From Straminergon stramineum (lineage: Eukaryota > Streptophyta > Bryopsida > Hypnales > Calliergonaceae), in assembly GCA_963920665.1 (NCBI GenBank), contig OY987273.1:5892501-5956500 (forward strand): a stretch of 64,000 bases of DNA, written 5' to 3'. Made by a program: the position numbers and the translations under genes. The notes beneath the pieces were generated by a model that ran no database searches, was not told where the DNA came from, and saw nothing but the letters and a program-made list of their open reading frames with translations. This document shows, piece by piece, positions 48,001 to 59,015 of the stretch; positions within the stretch are counted from its first letter, which is position 1; each line of letters begins with the position of its first letter.

Positions 48001-48809
48001 ACGCTCAACAACAAGGGTCAAATATCAAGTGCTCTGCTAGAATTGCAAGGGGAAGGAACGGTAACCTTGCTCCAACCTATTGAGATAGAAAACTAGATTA
48101 TGGTACTAAGCAAGAAGTGGTGGTTGACTTTTGGTTCTATTGGGATGATATTGAACGTTGTGTGAAAGGTTCAAAATGGAAGTGGATAATTGACTGGCCA
48201 AAGGTGCCTGAAATTTGGCATATTCTATCAGGGACACACCTCAATTGGGAAGAAACTCTCCTCTTGCAACATGCAGGATTTCAACTCCAACAACGCCGTA
48301 CATTATCGCCACGTCGACTTTTCAACATGTCAAACATTTTCAAGATTGCCTTGTTTGACCATCCACCACCAAAGAATGCAGATGCATATCCAACAGTCAG
48401 GAATAGCCGAACTATTCGTAGGATTGCAAATGCACCAACTATAAAGCATCGGAACAAGTGGGAGAGTGTAGGAAACATTAGAGGGCAAATTCTGGGAGTG
48501 ACCTTACTACCCCAACCGGGCTTAGGTGCAATAGTCTCGTTAGAGACAGGGGCAGACCATAACAGAAATGTCTACCGAATTACAATTGGCATGTTTCCCA
48601 CGTGCACATGCCCTGACTTTACAAATATGGTTGTTTCTGCTATTGAAGGTCGACAACAATACGTAAATTGCAAGCACTTGTACTATTTGTATAGGTACTT
48701 CTGCAAGATGGATGTCAACGAAGACAAATTCATTCATGCACCTAGTTATAGCTTCAATGAGTTGAAACTCCTTCTAGTTCGAGCTGGAATTATTACAATT
48801 CCTAAATAG
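45089..48809 (+). pseudogene. Mutator-like transposase with zinc cluster and SWIM finger
   Basis: Starts at ATG 45,089 (MPYTGHISPSGS). Exon 1 stays in one frame to about 46,930 through stops near 45,860, 46,736, 46,816 and 46,897. It encodes a Cys/His cluster (CDGHLSCMNPNC, CKVCRKPPSCLSPC, then FGEHNHPV), like the WRKY-GCM1-type fingers found at the front of Mutator-like transposases, and then a DDE-like core with WLMFDHMKRV, FKGFMADSAMANW and a CERTCLLHWSSS segment. A ~490-bp insert (about 46,930-47,421), with a plausible gtgagt donor and tttctag acceptor, looks like an intron. The rest runs from about 47,421 to 48,809 with stops near 47,577 and 48,081, and ends in a SWIM finger (CTCPDF, then NCKHLYYLY; C-x-C-x(n)-C-x-H) before the stop near 48,807. 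It would cut and paste its own element. No terminal repeats were identified. Confidence 0.7.
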
Positions 48810-49460
48810 GCATGCATTCTTTTTCAAGCACACTTCATTTGTATTGTATCCATTTACATATTTTATGATTGAAATGATTTAGCACACTTGGAATTGAAAA
48901 AGTCTACGCATTTCCTAAGTATTAGAATATGCACCATTCATGAAGTGTTTTGAAGCATATTCCCGTGAATGATCAGAAATTGTAATCATAATTTACTATT
49001 GCACACATGAGTATGAAATTCTATTTAATTCCATTCATTCTATATTTGTACTACCTACTTCATTTTTTTCTGAATTCCTTTGTCTCACTTGCCTTTCTTA
49101 TTCTTTTCAATCTTTTCTTTTTTTGGATTATCCTTCACATTTTTTTTCATCTTCTTTTCCTTTTCCTTAACCTTTTTTTTAAAATTACTTTCACTTTTAT
49201 AATGAAAGTCTTTCATTTCCTTTCCATTTCCTCTTCCATTCTTTTTTAATGAACTTCCATTTTTTCGTCCTTTTTCTTTTCATTTACTACCCGTTTATGT
49301 CCTCACTTCCCATTTTTTACTTACTCTCATTTTCTATTCCTTTGCTTCCAATTTTTTGGGCACTCTTTTTATTCATTTCAGTCCTCACTTTCATCACTTG
49401 TTTTTGTCATTTCTTTCTAGGACATGTTCTATCTTTTATAACTCACTTATTTCTATAATT
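48810..49460. other. Pyrimidine-rich low-complexity DNA
   Basis: From about 49,010 to 49,460 one strand is mostly T and C (tttccttttccttaacc, ttccatttcctcttccatt). The two plus-strand ORFs of 80 and 69 codons are Phe/Leu/Ile-rich because of this and are not membrane proteins. Confidence 0.6.
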
Positions 49461-50144
49461 TTCTACAAATTTGTGCCACATGTTTACATGTGGCATCAAA
49501 TTAGATGCTCCCTAAGATTAATTCTTACAATTTAAAATTATCCATTGCAACACTCTTACAAATGAGAGTGAGCTTTTTACCACAATGATTTGTCCTAACT
49601 ATGTCACCCTAAGTCGTCAATTGCCAACTCATACTTCACGTGCCCTCTTGTACTAGTGCATGTTGAAAATTCTTATACATATGTGGTACTTAGAAGATAC
49701 GGTTCTTTGCATGAACTAAAGCTAGGTAGGAAATTATAATTCACTATTTCCAAAGTGACATGAGTTTACTAGACATTAAGCGGTTGGCATATTCTCTACT
49801 ATAGTTAATAAATAAATTCTTTGAACTATGTACAAAATTCCGAAAGTCTGAATGCATGGCTATAGAAAACCCTAAAATAGAAAGTATAAAATTTTATCAC
49901 ACACCACGGTCATAGGGTACAAGGTCATAGGTCATTGAATTTACAATAAATAGTAAGGTTTCCTTCATTTTTTCTAACAAAAATGCAAACAAAAAATTTT
50001 GGACCAAAAAATTCTACAAAATAGGGTTTGGGGGCTCACCACTCACAAGGTCCACGCTCGCAGCTTGCAAGCTCACACGCTAGCGTGGTTGCATCCACTA
50101 CATGCTCGAACAAATCAGTGAGCCCCTTGTTGCCTTTGCCCACT

Positions 50145-50203
<59 letters not shown>

Positions 50204-52650
50204 GTTTTGGTTTTTTTTTTTTCTTATAGTGGCCTTAAATATTAATTGGCTTAATTTCTCTCCCCAAACTATCCACATTGACCATTCTATGTAGGATTTG
50301 ACTTCGGCATAGTTTCCTCTAAATCAAAATTTCCTTTCACGTATGGAAAGAAAACTTGAAGAATGACAAGAGGAAGATATAGAAGACTGTTTAATTTTGG
50401 GGGGTATTTAGGAGGTATGAAAAGCAAAGTAAACCTTGTCATCTTGTCCATTTTTTTCTCTCGGAAGTTTGTGAAAATTGAGTTAGAAAATGGATCCTAT
50501 ACACATTATTCTTTATTAAAAAGATAAATAGATACTATGATTGGAGTGCCTATAGAAACACATGCTTCATAATTACTTTCACAATACTAATGTAAATGAA
50601 ATTAACTAATCTCTCTATATTTTGACCAAAATTTATTCTATAAAGAATCGATTAAAGAAATTATTTAAAAATTTTAATTTGTGCTTTTTCTATGCATGAG
50701 CTTGACCGTTCTAAACTTTTTTCCCAAACATCAATTAAAATCTTAATTATATTCCCATGAATGGAATTTGTTTTTCCATCCTAAAATAAAATTTCCAAAA
50801 ATCTTGCTAAAAACTAAGATCGTAGGGACCAAATCAAACCTTGAGTTGTGTCCCAAGGGAACACTTGGGACATTTGGATTAAGGGGTTGATGAAAATAGA
50901 ACAAGTAAAAGGTTTTTGAACAAAAATCAATCTACCTAATAAAGTTGAGGAATTAAAGAAGTTGTAAAATCAATTGGAGTCAATTTTTTAAGATGACTGC
51001 ATTCAAATGGAAATAAAAAAAAATCTTGTTATGACTTCCACAACAATTAACTTTCATATAGCTGCTTGTGTTTAGAATTTTGAAGAACTATTGTAAGCGA
51101 CACAAAGTTTTAGGATAAAAGAGAAATTTGTATTAGTATGGCAATTACATTTGTTTGATGATTTAAAAAATTTTGAAGGGCACTTTCGAAGGGTAACTAC
51201 AAAAATAAAATTCTTTACTTTCTCCCCAAAAGGTAAAGGATTTGATTTGTGTGAGGTTTTGAAAGGCCTATATGTACCATAATTGAAGACTCTTAAGCTT
51301 ACTATTATATCTCATTTTCTAATGTTCAGCAAAATCTGCCAATTTCACTTCATTTCAAATCTAGAAATTTGTCTTTTCATCATCTATTTCCTTGGGAAAT
51401 GTTCCCAATAGGTTTAGTAAAGTTTGTTCTTGTTTTCCAACATTTTGAATCTAACCCCTAAAGGACCATTGTCCCTTTAGGGGACAAATGAGATTTTGGG
51501 CAGGTTCCTACGGTCTCAATTTTTGTCCTGCTTTTGTGAAACTTTTTATGAAGATAGAAAAATAGATTAGCTTCGTGAGAATATAATTTTTTTTCATGTG
51601 GTGCCTAGGAACAAAAGTTATGCCCACATAAGCCTAGAATAGGGGAGAGGGGGCAGCAAAAAAAATGTTTCAAAAATTTGAAATTTTTTATTTTTTATTT
51701 TTTTCCCTTATAGATTGTATTTTTGTCTACATGGAAAGCTTTTATTCATTCCATTTGGATTTGTTATGAGAAAGTTGTAGACAATCTTGTTTTTCGGGCA
51801 CTTAGAGCATCTTTCTAAACAAATAACTTACAGGATTCATTTCTCAGTGCAATTTTTACAATTTTTAAAAAAAAAAAAGGTCCTTATCATTTCATTTGCC
51901 TTCAAGAACAATCTCACCATTGGGATAAGCGAATTTTAATTCCATCTTAAAGATATGAATAATTTGGATTTTCCTTCTATTTTGTACCTACTTCTATTTA
52001 ACAATTTTTGAAAGAATCAAAATTAATTTTTTTTGTATTTTCTTTTTGTAACATTGAATGCCATGTAACACTTAAGAGATAATGGAATGGTGCATGGGGA
52101 TTATATATCATTGATAAAGGTAATTTGGAAGTGAAAGATAATCATCAACCTCATTTTACATAATCTTCTATATAAATTGGAAATTCCAAAATGAAGCCCT
52201 ACTCATTATGTAATGAAGTACATACTTTTACATATTTGTATACATCAAATGCATATACTCAATGCGATTCTAAATTCCACATATTAGGTACTTGAGCATT
52301 TAAACTTTTTAGATTTGTTTAGGCATACAATTGCATACCATATCATTGAATTGGCTCTTGGAAAAAAAGAACCTAAACATAAATATTATAATTGACATTG
52401 GAAATTAATGCCCCAAAACTATAGCATGTCAAAAAACATCGTATGACCTCTATCTAGATTGAAACTTATGGAAACTTACTCATATAATATGGGAACTTAC
52501 TACCTATGTGTGAATGTAATTTTCCTCCAATCAATGTCGAGGAGCGAAAGTTATGGCACACTCAAACAACCAAAAGTTGAACTCCATTGGTACGAAAAAA
52601 TTTTGGAAGAACATGAAATTAAATTTTCAATTTGTTATCCTTAACCCCTT
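49461..52650. other. AT-rich intergenic DNA
   Basis: About 3.2 kb without a convincing gene on either strand. It holds the (TA)n tract at 50,149. Near 50,040-50,095 lies a stretch (gctcgcagcttgcaagctca, then cacgctagcgtgg) whose reverse complement resembles 31,911-31,960. Confidence 0.5.
50149..50201. repeat. (TA)n microsatellite
   Basis: About 26 uninterrupted TA dinucleotides followed by gggttttgg and a T run. ORFs on both strands through it read as Ile-Tyr repeats and are artefacts. Confidence 0.95.
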
Positions 52651-53300
52651 TAACCTTTAACCCCTAAATGCCCAAGGCACCAGATTTTGGTGTTTTAGGG
52701 TCTTTGAAGTTAAGTAGAGCCCAACGAAATTGCTATTATTAATAGTTTATATTTGTAGAAAACTCTTTTTGAAGTCTAGTTTTTAGGATAAAAAAAATCT
52801 TAAAAATGAAGGATTATGATTTTTCTATTCAATATTTTGTGCAAGGATGCCCACTGCAATTTTGGCCTCCTATAGTATTGAGGGCTATTGGAAATGAGCC
52901 TCAAATACACGAGATGTTCAAGTAAAAATTACATGAGAACTATAGTGAAGACAACCGTAGAATACATTTTGGACAACCATAAATTGATTAGCATTGTGCA
53001 TGCTAAGCCCTGTAACCTCATATTTTTTTAGTGACCAACTTTTTAGAGTTGACATGCACAAAGAGAATTGATAAATTTTCAAACTTTTAACACCCACATG
53101 ATTAATCATTATAATATGTCAATCCGTATGTGATATTGTTATATTTTCTTTTCCTATGTGATCTCTAACATGTCTAGTTTGAATTTGTATGCTTACAATT
53201 AAAAAAATTACTATACCTTATAAAAATGTTGATTTATGGTACAATTTAGAACAAATTTCAAGAAGCTCCAAATAGGCCTTGGGCATTTAGGGGTTAAACC
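52640..53300. mobile_element. Possible small inverted-repeat element (MITE-like)
   Basis: The 21 bp at 52,658-52,678 (taacccctaaatgcccaagg plus c) are exactly the reverse complement of 53,276-53,296; one or two more pairs extend outward. The enclosed ~600 bp is AT-rich, without coding sequence except short chance ORFs. The outer ends merge into telomere-like CCCTAAA tracts, so the similarity could partly come from those. No target-site duplication was confirmed. Confidence 0.4.
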
Positions 53301-54480
53301 CTATACCCTAAACCCTTAAACTTTTAAACCGTATACCATATACCCTAAGAAAGAAAAAAACAAAAATTCCTCAAACCCTACAGCAACAACTCGTGCCATA
53401 GTAGTGCATGAACTGATAACGCACATAGTCCACCCGCATAGATTGAGCATATGTCTTTCCTAAAGTTATTTTTAACATCTATAAAAAGTGGTCTAAAATT
53501 CCTTCCAAAATCGTTAGACAGATAAGTGGAGCATTTGAAATGCTAATTGAAAAAAGTATATAGCTACATTATGTGTAGGCACATGCATTTGGATAGCCAA
53601 CTAAAGCAGCAATGTGGCCACTTTCCAGCACGAGAGTTTTCTCTTAGATTAATGAGGAATTTGGCTACTTTTTTGAAACAAACTATTCCCTGATAAAAAT
53701 ACCCCATGACTATAGCCAACTATTGGAAAGTTGTCCAGAAAAACCGAGCAGTCCCACATGTGCCTTAACTGGAATCATCACTGAAGTGTGTACATTGAAT
53801 GCAAGTCTCTTAAAATATGTGTGGGCCATGCGTGGATGACCGTTTGAATGCCCCTCCAACTTCTCCTGCAAAGATTCTCCCGCCTACGGGCTTTGCTGTG
53901 TCTATTCTTGGGCGAAAGACTATACCATTCTCCTCCTCATTTCTTGATCGTTCTTTGGTATCTTGTATTCACGTCCTATGTTTCAGACATTGTGTTTGCG
54001 CTAGTGTGGAGTGCGCCATTGGAGTTTGCCATTGCGTTTGCGCTTGTCATCGGTTTCCCTACGATCAACTACTCGGTAGTTCCACAATTTCCTTGTCCGT
54101 CCTAAACACTTGATCCTCCAAGCTATGCCATATCTTCGTAGGTTTTCTTCAAATGCACATGACCATGATAGTACTCTCTGTTGCTATGGGGAAGTTTGGA
54201 ATACCTTGCAGGATGATTGTTTTCAATAGCTGCCGAACATTCTTTTCATATTAGTAGAGTTGAAAGTAGTATGTGTATCACATATTCATTCATATAATTT
54301 TATCCAGTACTGTAAAGTTCCTTTCCATTGCAATTGCAAAGCTTAGCTTCCACAATTGGTTCGGTGCATGAATTGAAAATAGGACAATTCCCGTAAAATG
54401 TGCCGAATTTTGCGGACTTCATGTCCACAAGACTACACTTCAATTGATCTACAATAATGAAAATGATAGCGAGGACGAAA
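53300..54480. other. Telomere-like tract and unassigned sequence
   Basis: 53,290-53,350 contains several degenerate accctataccctaaaccc units. From 53,848 to 54,105 a less AT-rich stretch encodes a hydrophobic frame (FLIVLWYLVFTSYVSDIVF, then FAIAFALVIGF) overlapped by another open frame; it could be an exon of a membrane protein, but no family is recognised. The rest shows nothing. Confidence 0.3.
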
Positions 54481-54489
54481 CCTAATGCA

Positions 54490-55450
54490 TTATTCAAGTC
54501 AATTCGACTTGAATTAGAAAAACTTTAGGAAAATGTATCCCTACTTATTGATTAGAAATATCAGTAATTGCATTACTAAGGTTCAACTTGAGTTGAGTTG
54601 AATCAGAGAAGTCAATAACTAGCCTGATCGAAGAGGTCCTCGATGATAGGTGAAAGTATCAATGTAAAATTGATACATGAGCAAGATGTAGTGAAAATCA
54701 CTATTTGACTGAATATTGGACCTAAACCATAATTTAACTTCAACTGACTTGGGTTCTTGAGAAGATATAAAGAGTCTCTAGTTCAACTTGACTCGAGTTG
54801 AATTGATAAGAAGTGGAAGTTGAAGAATTTGGAAGATTTTAGGTTAATACAATGAGTTAGAGAATATGTGAAGACTTTTATATAATAGATCCAAATGAAA
54901 AGATATAGTGACTCTAATGCGAGAATTTATCCTTTTCAACCCGAAGTCGAGTTGAATTGAATGACTTATTATGATATTGGAAGGATTGTACAGATGTGGA
55001 CTTCAGATTGGAGAAGTGATGGTTTAACTTGATTTGAGTTGAAGTGATGATAAACTATACTATATTCTATCTCTGAATTCCTATGATTTAGTAGATTATT
55101 TTGCACATCAATTTAATAGATAAGACTTGGGAGATGACAGCGTCTGCGTTAGTTCTATACTCTATAAGGTAGAAAAACATTGGAGTTTCATCACTATAAT
55201 TTAATCAGTCTTAAGGATGGTCTATGTATAAATTATTTTGAAGATTTTGGGTTCATCTGACGAGACCTTAACAAAAAAAAGTACTTGCGAGATTTAGTCT
55301 TTACAGTAGATTGAATTGGGGGAATGTAGTGTCTCATGATTGATCTCTCTCAATGATGCAATTGGTCTGATTTATGATGATGAGAACAGTTCATCGTCGA
55401 CTATAGTGTTATATGTTTCTGTGAGAAATCAACTCAACTCAAGTTGACTT
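54490..55450. repeat. Second large palindrome cluster
   Basis: Copies of the same degenerate palindrome family occur near 54,492-54,515 (AAGTCAATTCGACTT), 54,591-54,604, 54,781-54,803 (AACTTGACTCGAGTT), 54,936-54,960, 55,025-55,045 and 55,434-55,452. The DNA between them has no gene. 55,460-55,940 holds nothing recognised. Confidence 0.65.
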
Positions 55451-55949
55451 ATCATATGCTACTATGTATTGTAGCTATTCTTTGATTTTGGTGAATATTT
55501 CCATTGAGGTATCTGCATGTCTTCGAATGACTGTGTAGGTATCATGGATGTTTCAGTTGATCCAATACAGGAGTACTCCTCCAATTAAGAGGACGTTAAA
55601 AACTTGTTTCTATATGTACATCATTTTTCATTTTTATTGACTTTGTAAATTTGTTTTAAAAATATAATACAATTGAAACAAAATGGCAGTGTGTAAGAGC
55701 ACCTTATATTTTGGTAATGCATGAAGCACTTGTCACAATTCGGGAATGGGGCTGGTTGGTTGTTACAACTTTCCTACCTAAAAAGCTCACTTAGCACCCC
55801 CAAGTCATGTTTATCTCATAGCCGCTCATACCAATTCAGTGTGATTCGAACCCGGACCACCTAAATGAGATAAATAGCTTCTTACAACCAACCATTCATC
55901 TCATGACTTGGTGTTTAAATGGGAATACAATATTCACTTATATGATGTT

Positions 55950-56850
55950 GGAAGAGAAATGGCAGTGGCGAGGGTTAAGTACCTGTCATCCTACCAACCG
56001 TTTCTAGTAGCGGACCGTTTATCGTAACAGTTTTTTAGATTCCTAGACTAGAACTCTAGGACGGAGGCTATCACTATCCAGGTTTCTAGAATCCAGATCC
56101 GTCCTAGATCTTTTTACGGAACACTTGGATCATCTTCTCAGCCTTGATGCAATGTTTAAGCTAAGCGGATTCTAATTCCATTTGCCTAGTGAAAATTTAA
56201 AAAAATTCTATACTATAATAGATCTATTTTATACTAACTCAGTAGATTCGAAGTTTCCATCTCGCAACAAAAGACCATTCATGGGATTTCGAAAGCTATC
56301 TTTTATAGGTACAAAGATATGGATAAAGATGGCAAGCAAGTAGAGGCGCACGGGAATTTGGGGTCCAAAAAACCAAGGAAACATATTGTGCAAGCTACTG
56401 TGGCAACGCGTAAACTTAGAATCTACCGAGGTAGTCTAAAATAGGTCTATAATAGTATAGAATTTTTCAAAATTTCCAATAAGCAATTGGAATTAGAATC
56501 CGCTTAGCCTAAACATTGCATTAAGGTTGAGAAGATGATCCAAGTGTTTCGTCAAAGGATCTAGGACGAAACTCGATTCCGGAAACCCGGATAGCGACAG
56601 CCTATGGCTTAGAGTTCCGGTCTAGGAATCTAGGGAACGATTATGGGTAAACGGTCCGCTTCTTGAACGGTCAGTAGGATGATGGGTACTTAACCCCCAT
56701 CACTCCTATTTCTCCTCCCTCTTTCTTCAATAGCAATTTTGCGCTCATATAGTTGAGTGAAAGAGTGGTGAGTTAGTGATCGTTTCAAGAGTTGTGGATT
56801 GTTTGTCTCCACCAGATCCGAACCTAGTTCCGATTCTTAATGGCGGAGGG
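55950..56850. mobile_element. Head-to-head pair of LTR-like leaders
   Basis: The left arm (about 55,950-56,269) is the leader on the minus strand, starting tgttgcgag at 56,269. The right arm (about 56,399-56,840) is the same leader on the plus strand, starting tgtggcaacg. Both match the leader at 16,139-16,560, including the TATA-like taaaataggtctataatag in the plus copy. A ~130-bp spacer separates them, making a palindrome with arms over 300 bp. The right arm leads into a gag-like relic at 56,841; none follows the left arm. Confidence 0.6.
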
Positions 56851-57760
56851 AGATATCCGGAAACCTTTAGTTATTGCATAGATGGTTTGTCCAACCATTC
56901 CAGAATGGTTGAGTGACTAGTCGCAGTTAGAGGATGACCTAAGCACGATAGGGTGTGTCAACCTATTCTTTAGGCCATGGACTGTGAAGAATGAGTGGAT
57001 GATTCAGGAGCTCATTGTAGGAGCTTCGAATCAGTATGAGTTGACTGTAAGAGGTTGACCTGGAACTTGGACGGATGAGGTTTGGGCGAATGTATACGGA
57101 TTCTCTAAGAAACGATTTAGGTTAGCCTCCCGAACCGATTAGTTTACGGTTGGGAAGTTTAAGAATGCGGCACATGCTTAGGAGGGGTATGCCATTAGTA
57201 ACTATCTAGATGGGAGGCAGAAGCAAGTCTTAGAGTTCCTTATCCTGATCTTCTATCCGGAAAAGCCTACTTGAGTTACAGTTATGGTGGACAACACCAT
57301 TTTTGACGCAACGGAGGGTAGACCAATCCACTGGGAGAAGGTCATTGGAGTAGTGGTCTCCAAACTTGCTGCCCATGTAGAAAAGGTTAAAACCAGCCCA
57401 CAATCAATCCTTACCTATTCCACCTCTACCATTATGCAAAACTTTTGAGTAATGCAGAAATGGTGGTGTACAACATCGGATCCATAATCCTACATTATGG
57501 CCTCACAGACAAAGTGGAGGCAGAGCAACCGACATTCGAAGAAGAAGAAGAGCTGGAGGAAGAGGAGCAGGTGATAGATCATAGACGGAGGAAATCCACC
57601 AATCCAGCTTCATGAGGGAAACTCCTTTTTCTAGAGAAGGTTTCGAAAAAGCTAGAGGAAGACATTTCCGGGTTCTTCAAGACCAGATTTGACTAGGTGC
57701 TGTAGGCACAGGAGTACCACGAGACCTTAGCAAACCTTCTTAAGAGCAAGGTTGTTTAAT
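56841..57760 (+). pseudogene. Third gag-like relic, truncated
   Basis: Starts with a clear ATG near 56,841 (MAEGDIRKPLV, as in the inverted copy) and shows the same blocks: LRPWTVKNEWMIQE-type start, GKFKNAAHA, YLDGRQKQVLEFLILIFYP, VDNTIFDATEGR, and an acidic EEEELEEEEQVIDHRRRK region. Many stops and at least one frameshift (near 57,400). The reading loses similarity at about 57,760, where the DNA flanking the hAT pseudogene begins, so its 3' half is missing. No pol domain. Confidence 0.5.
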
Positions 57761-57860
57761 CGAACGTGTTTTGGGGTTTGGGTGTTGAGTTGTTCGTTTG
57801 ATGATGCATGTCATATAAGACGAGTGTCACATATACAAGACAAATTTGACGAGTACAAAA

Positions 57861-58160
57861 TTAGGGTTTAGGGTTTTCGGGCAGGGCAGCCAAAAATTTT
57901 ATCTTATGTGATGGGTTGTCAATAGTGACGTGGAAAGTTTTGACCGCGTCACTGTGGATGACTACAGGTGGGGCGCGTGTGAGTAAGTTGAGGCGATCGC
58001 GGGTCCTAGAATGAGGGTGAGTGCGGGTCCAAAATCTAGGGTGATTGCGGGTCCAACCCAGGGTGACTAAAGGTCCAACCCAGGGCAACTGAGGGTTTGA
58101 ACCCATTGGCAACTAAGGGTGTAAAGGTGACCACGAGTGTAAGGAAAAGGGCGATCTTGG
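57861..58160. repeat. Telomere-like word plus GGCGACT-type minisatellite, left of the hAT gene
   Basis: After ttagggtttagggtttt at 57,861 come loosely repeated units of the form gggtgactNNNggtccaaccc and ggcgatcgcgggtcc to about 58,160. The vocabulary matches 62,560-62,880 on the other side of the hAT pseudogene and the 7.1-7.6 kb region. 58,160-59,015 holds no gene. Confidence 0.5.
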
Positions 58161-59015
58161 CTTTATCCCATACACAAGGAATTTCTTTTGTTTTGTGGAT
58201 GATAAAAACTTCTAATGTATGACATAAGTGTAATTGTCCATCTTTGAAAATTTGGTCCCAAAAGAGAGATTTTACTTAGTCTTCATACCGGAAATGAGTA
58301 TTTTTGTGGGGAAGAAAGGCAAGTACATCACATCACATAGTTCCATTGGAGATGATTTTCATACTCACTAGTCCATCCGTAAAAGGTTAAGAGCAACCTC
58401 GTGTGCCGTTGCAATTGCAAACATGGATATAACAACCATTTCAATCTTGCTTACGATTTAGGATCCTTCAGTTTCCATGTGCCATTGCATTCTCCTAAGC
58501 CTTAAATTTAGTACTTCACATTCTGTGGTCATTCACTCATTCATAGAAGCCTCCGAGTTCTACATTTTTTTATTACATATGGTTGGGAATTTCTAATTCA
58601 AATTTTCTACTCCTATTGAAGTGTAGAAGCCAAAATTGCAATTGGATATAATAATTACACCAAAAATAGATATAAAAACAAGAAAAAAGTAAGGATAATT
58701 AGTATTACTGTAATTATAAGTTGTACACACTAACAGAATAGTGACCCAATCTTATAAATGAACTTCTACTTGAATTGTACTTCCATGAACTTTGTTAAGA
58801 TCTCCACTTCTCCACTTGTAGAAGTCTATACTAAAGATAGTGAATAGAACTTTGTAATTCTAACACTATCATGCTTTCATACTAAAGTAGATACTACACA
58901 AAACTCATCTATAGGCTATTTGCCTATGAACTTAAGCTAGAAAACTTCAACACACCAAAATTATGCAAAAGCATTACATTACCACTTCACTACCTCTAAA
59001 TCTATATTTATAAAG

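Noticed and set aside
49007..49458. Two hydrophobic plus-strand ORFs resembling membrane proteins
   Set aside because: The DNA is a low-complexity T/C tract that forces Phe, Leu and Ile codons; no signal of real coding.
50028..50294. Overlapping ORFs with Ile-Tyr repeats on both strands
   Set aside because: They are translations of the (TA)n microsatellite.
53817..54113. Cys-rich secreted protein or transporter exon
   Set aside because: Two plus-strand frames are open over the same stretch and neither shows a family motif or splice context strong enough to call.
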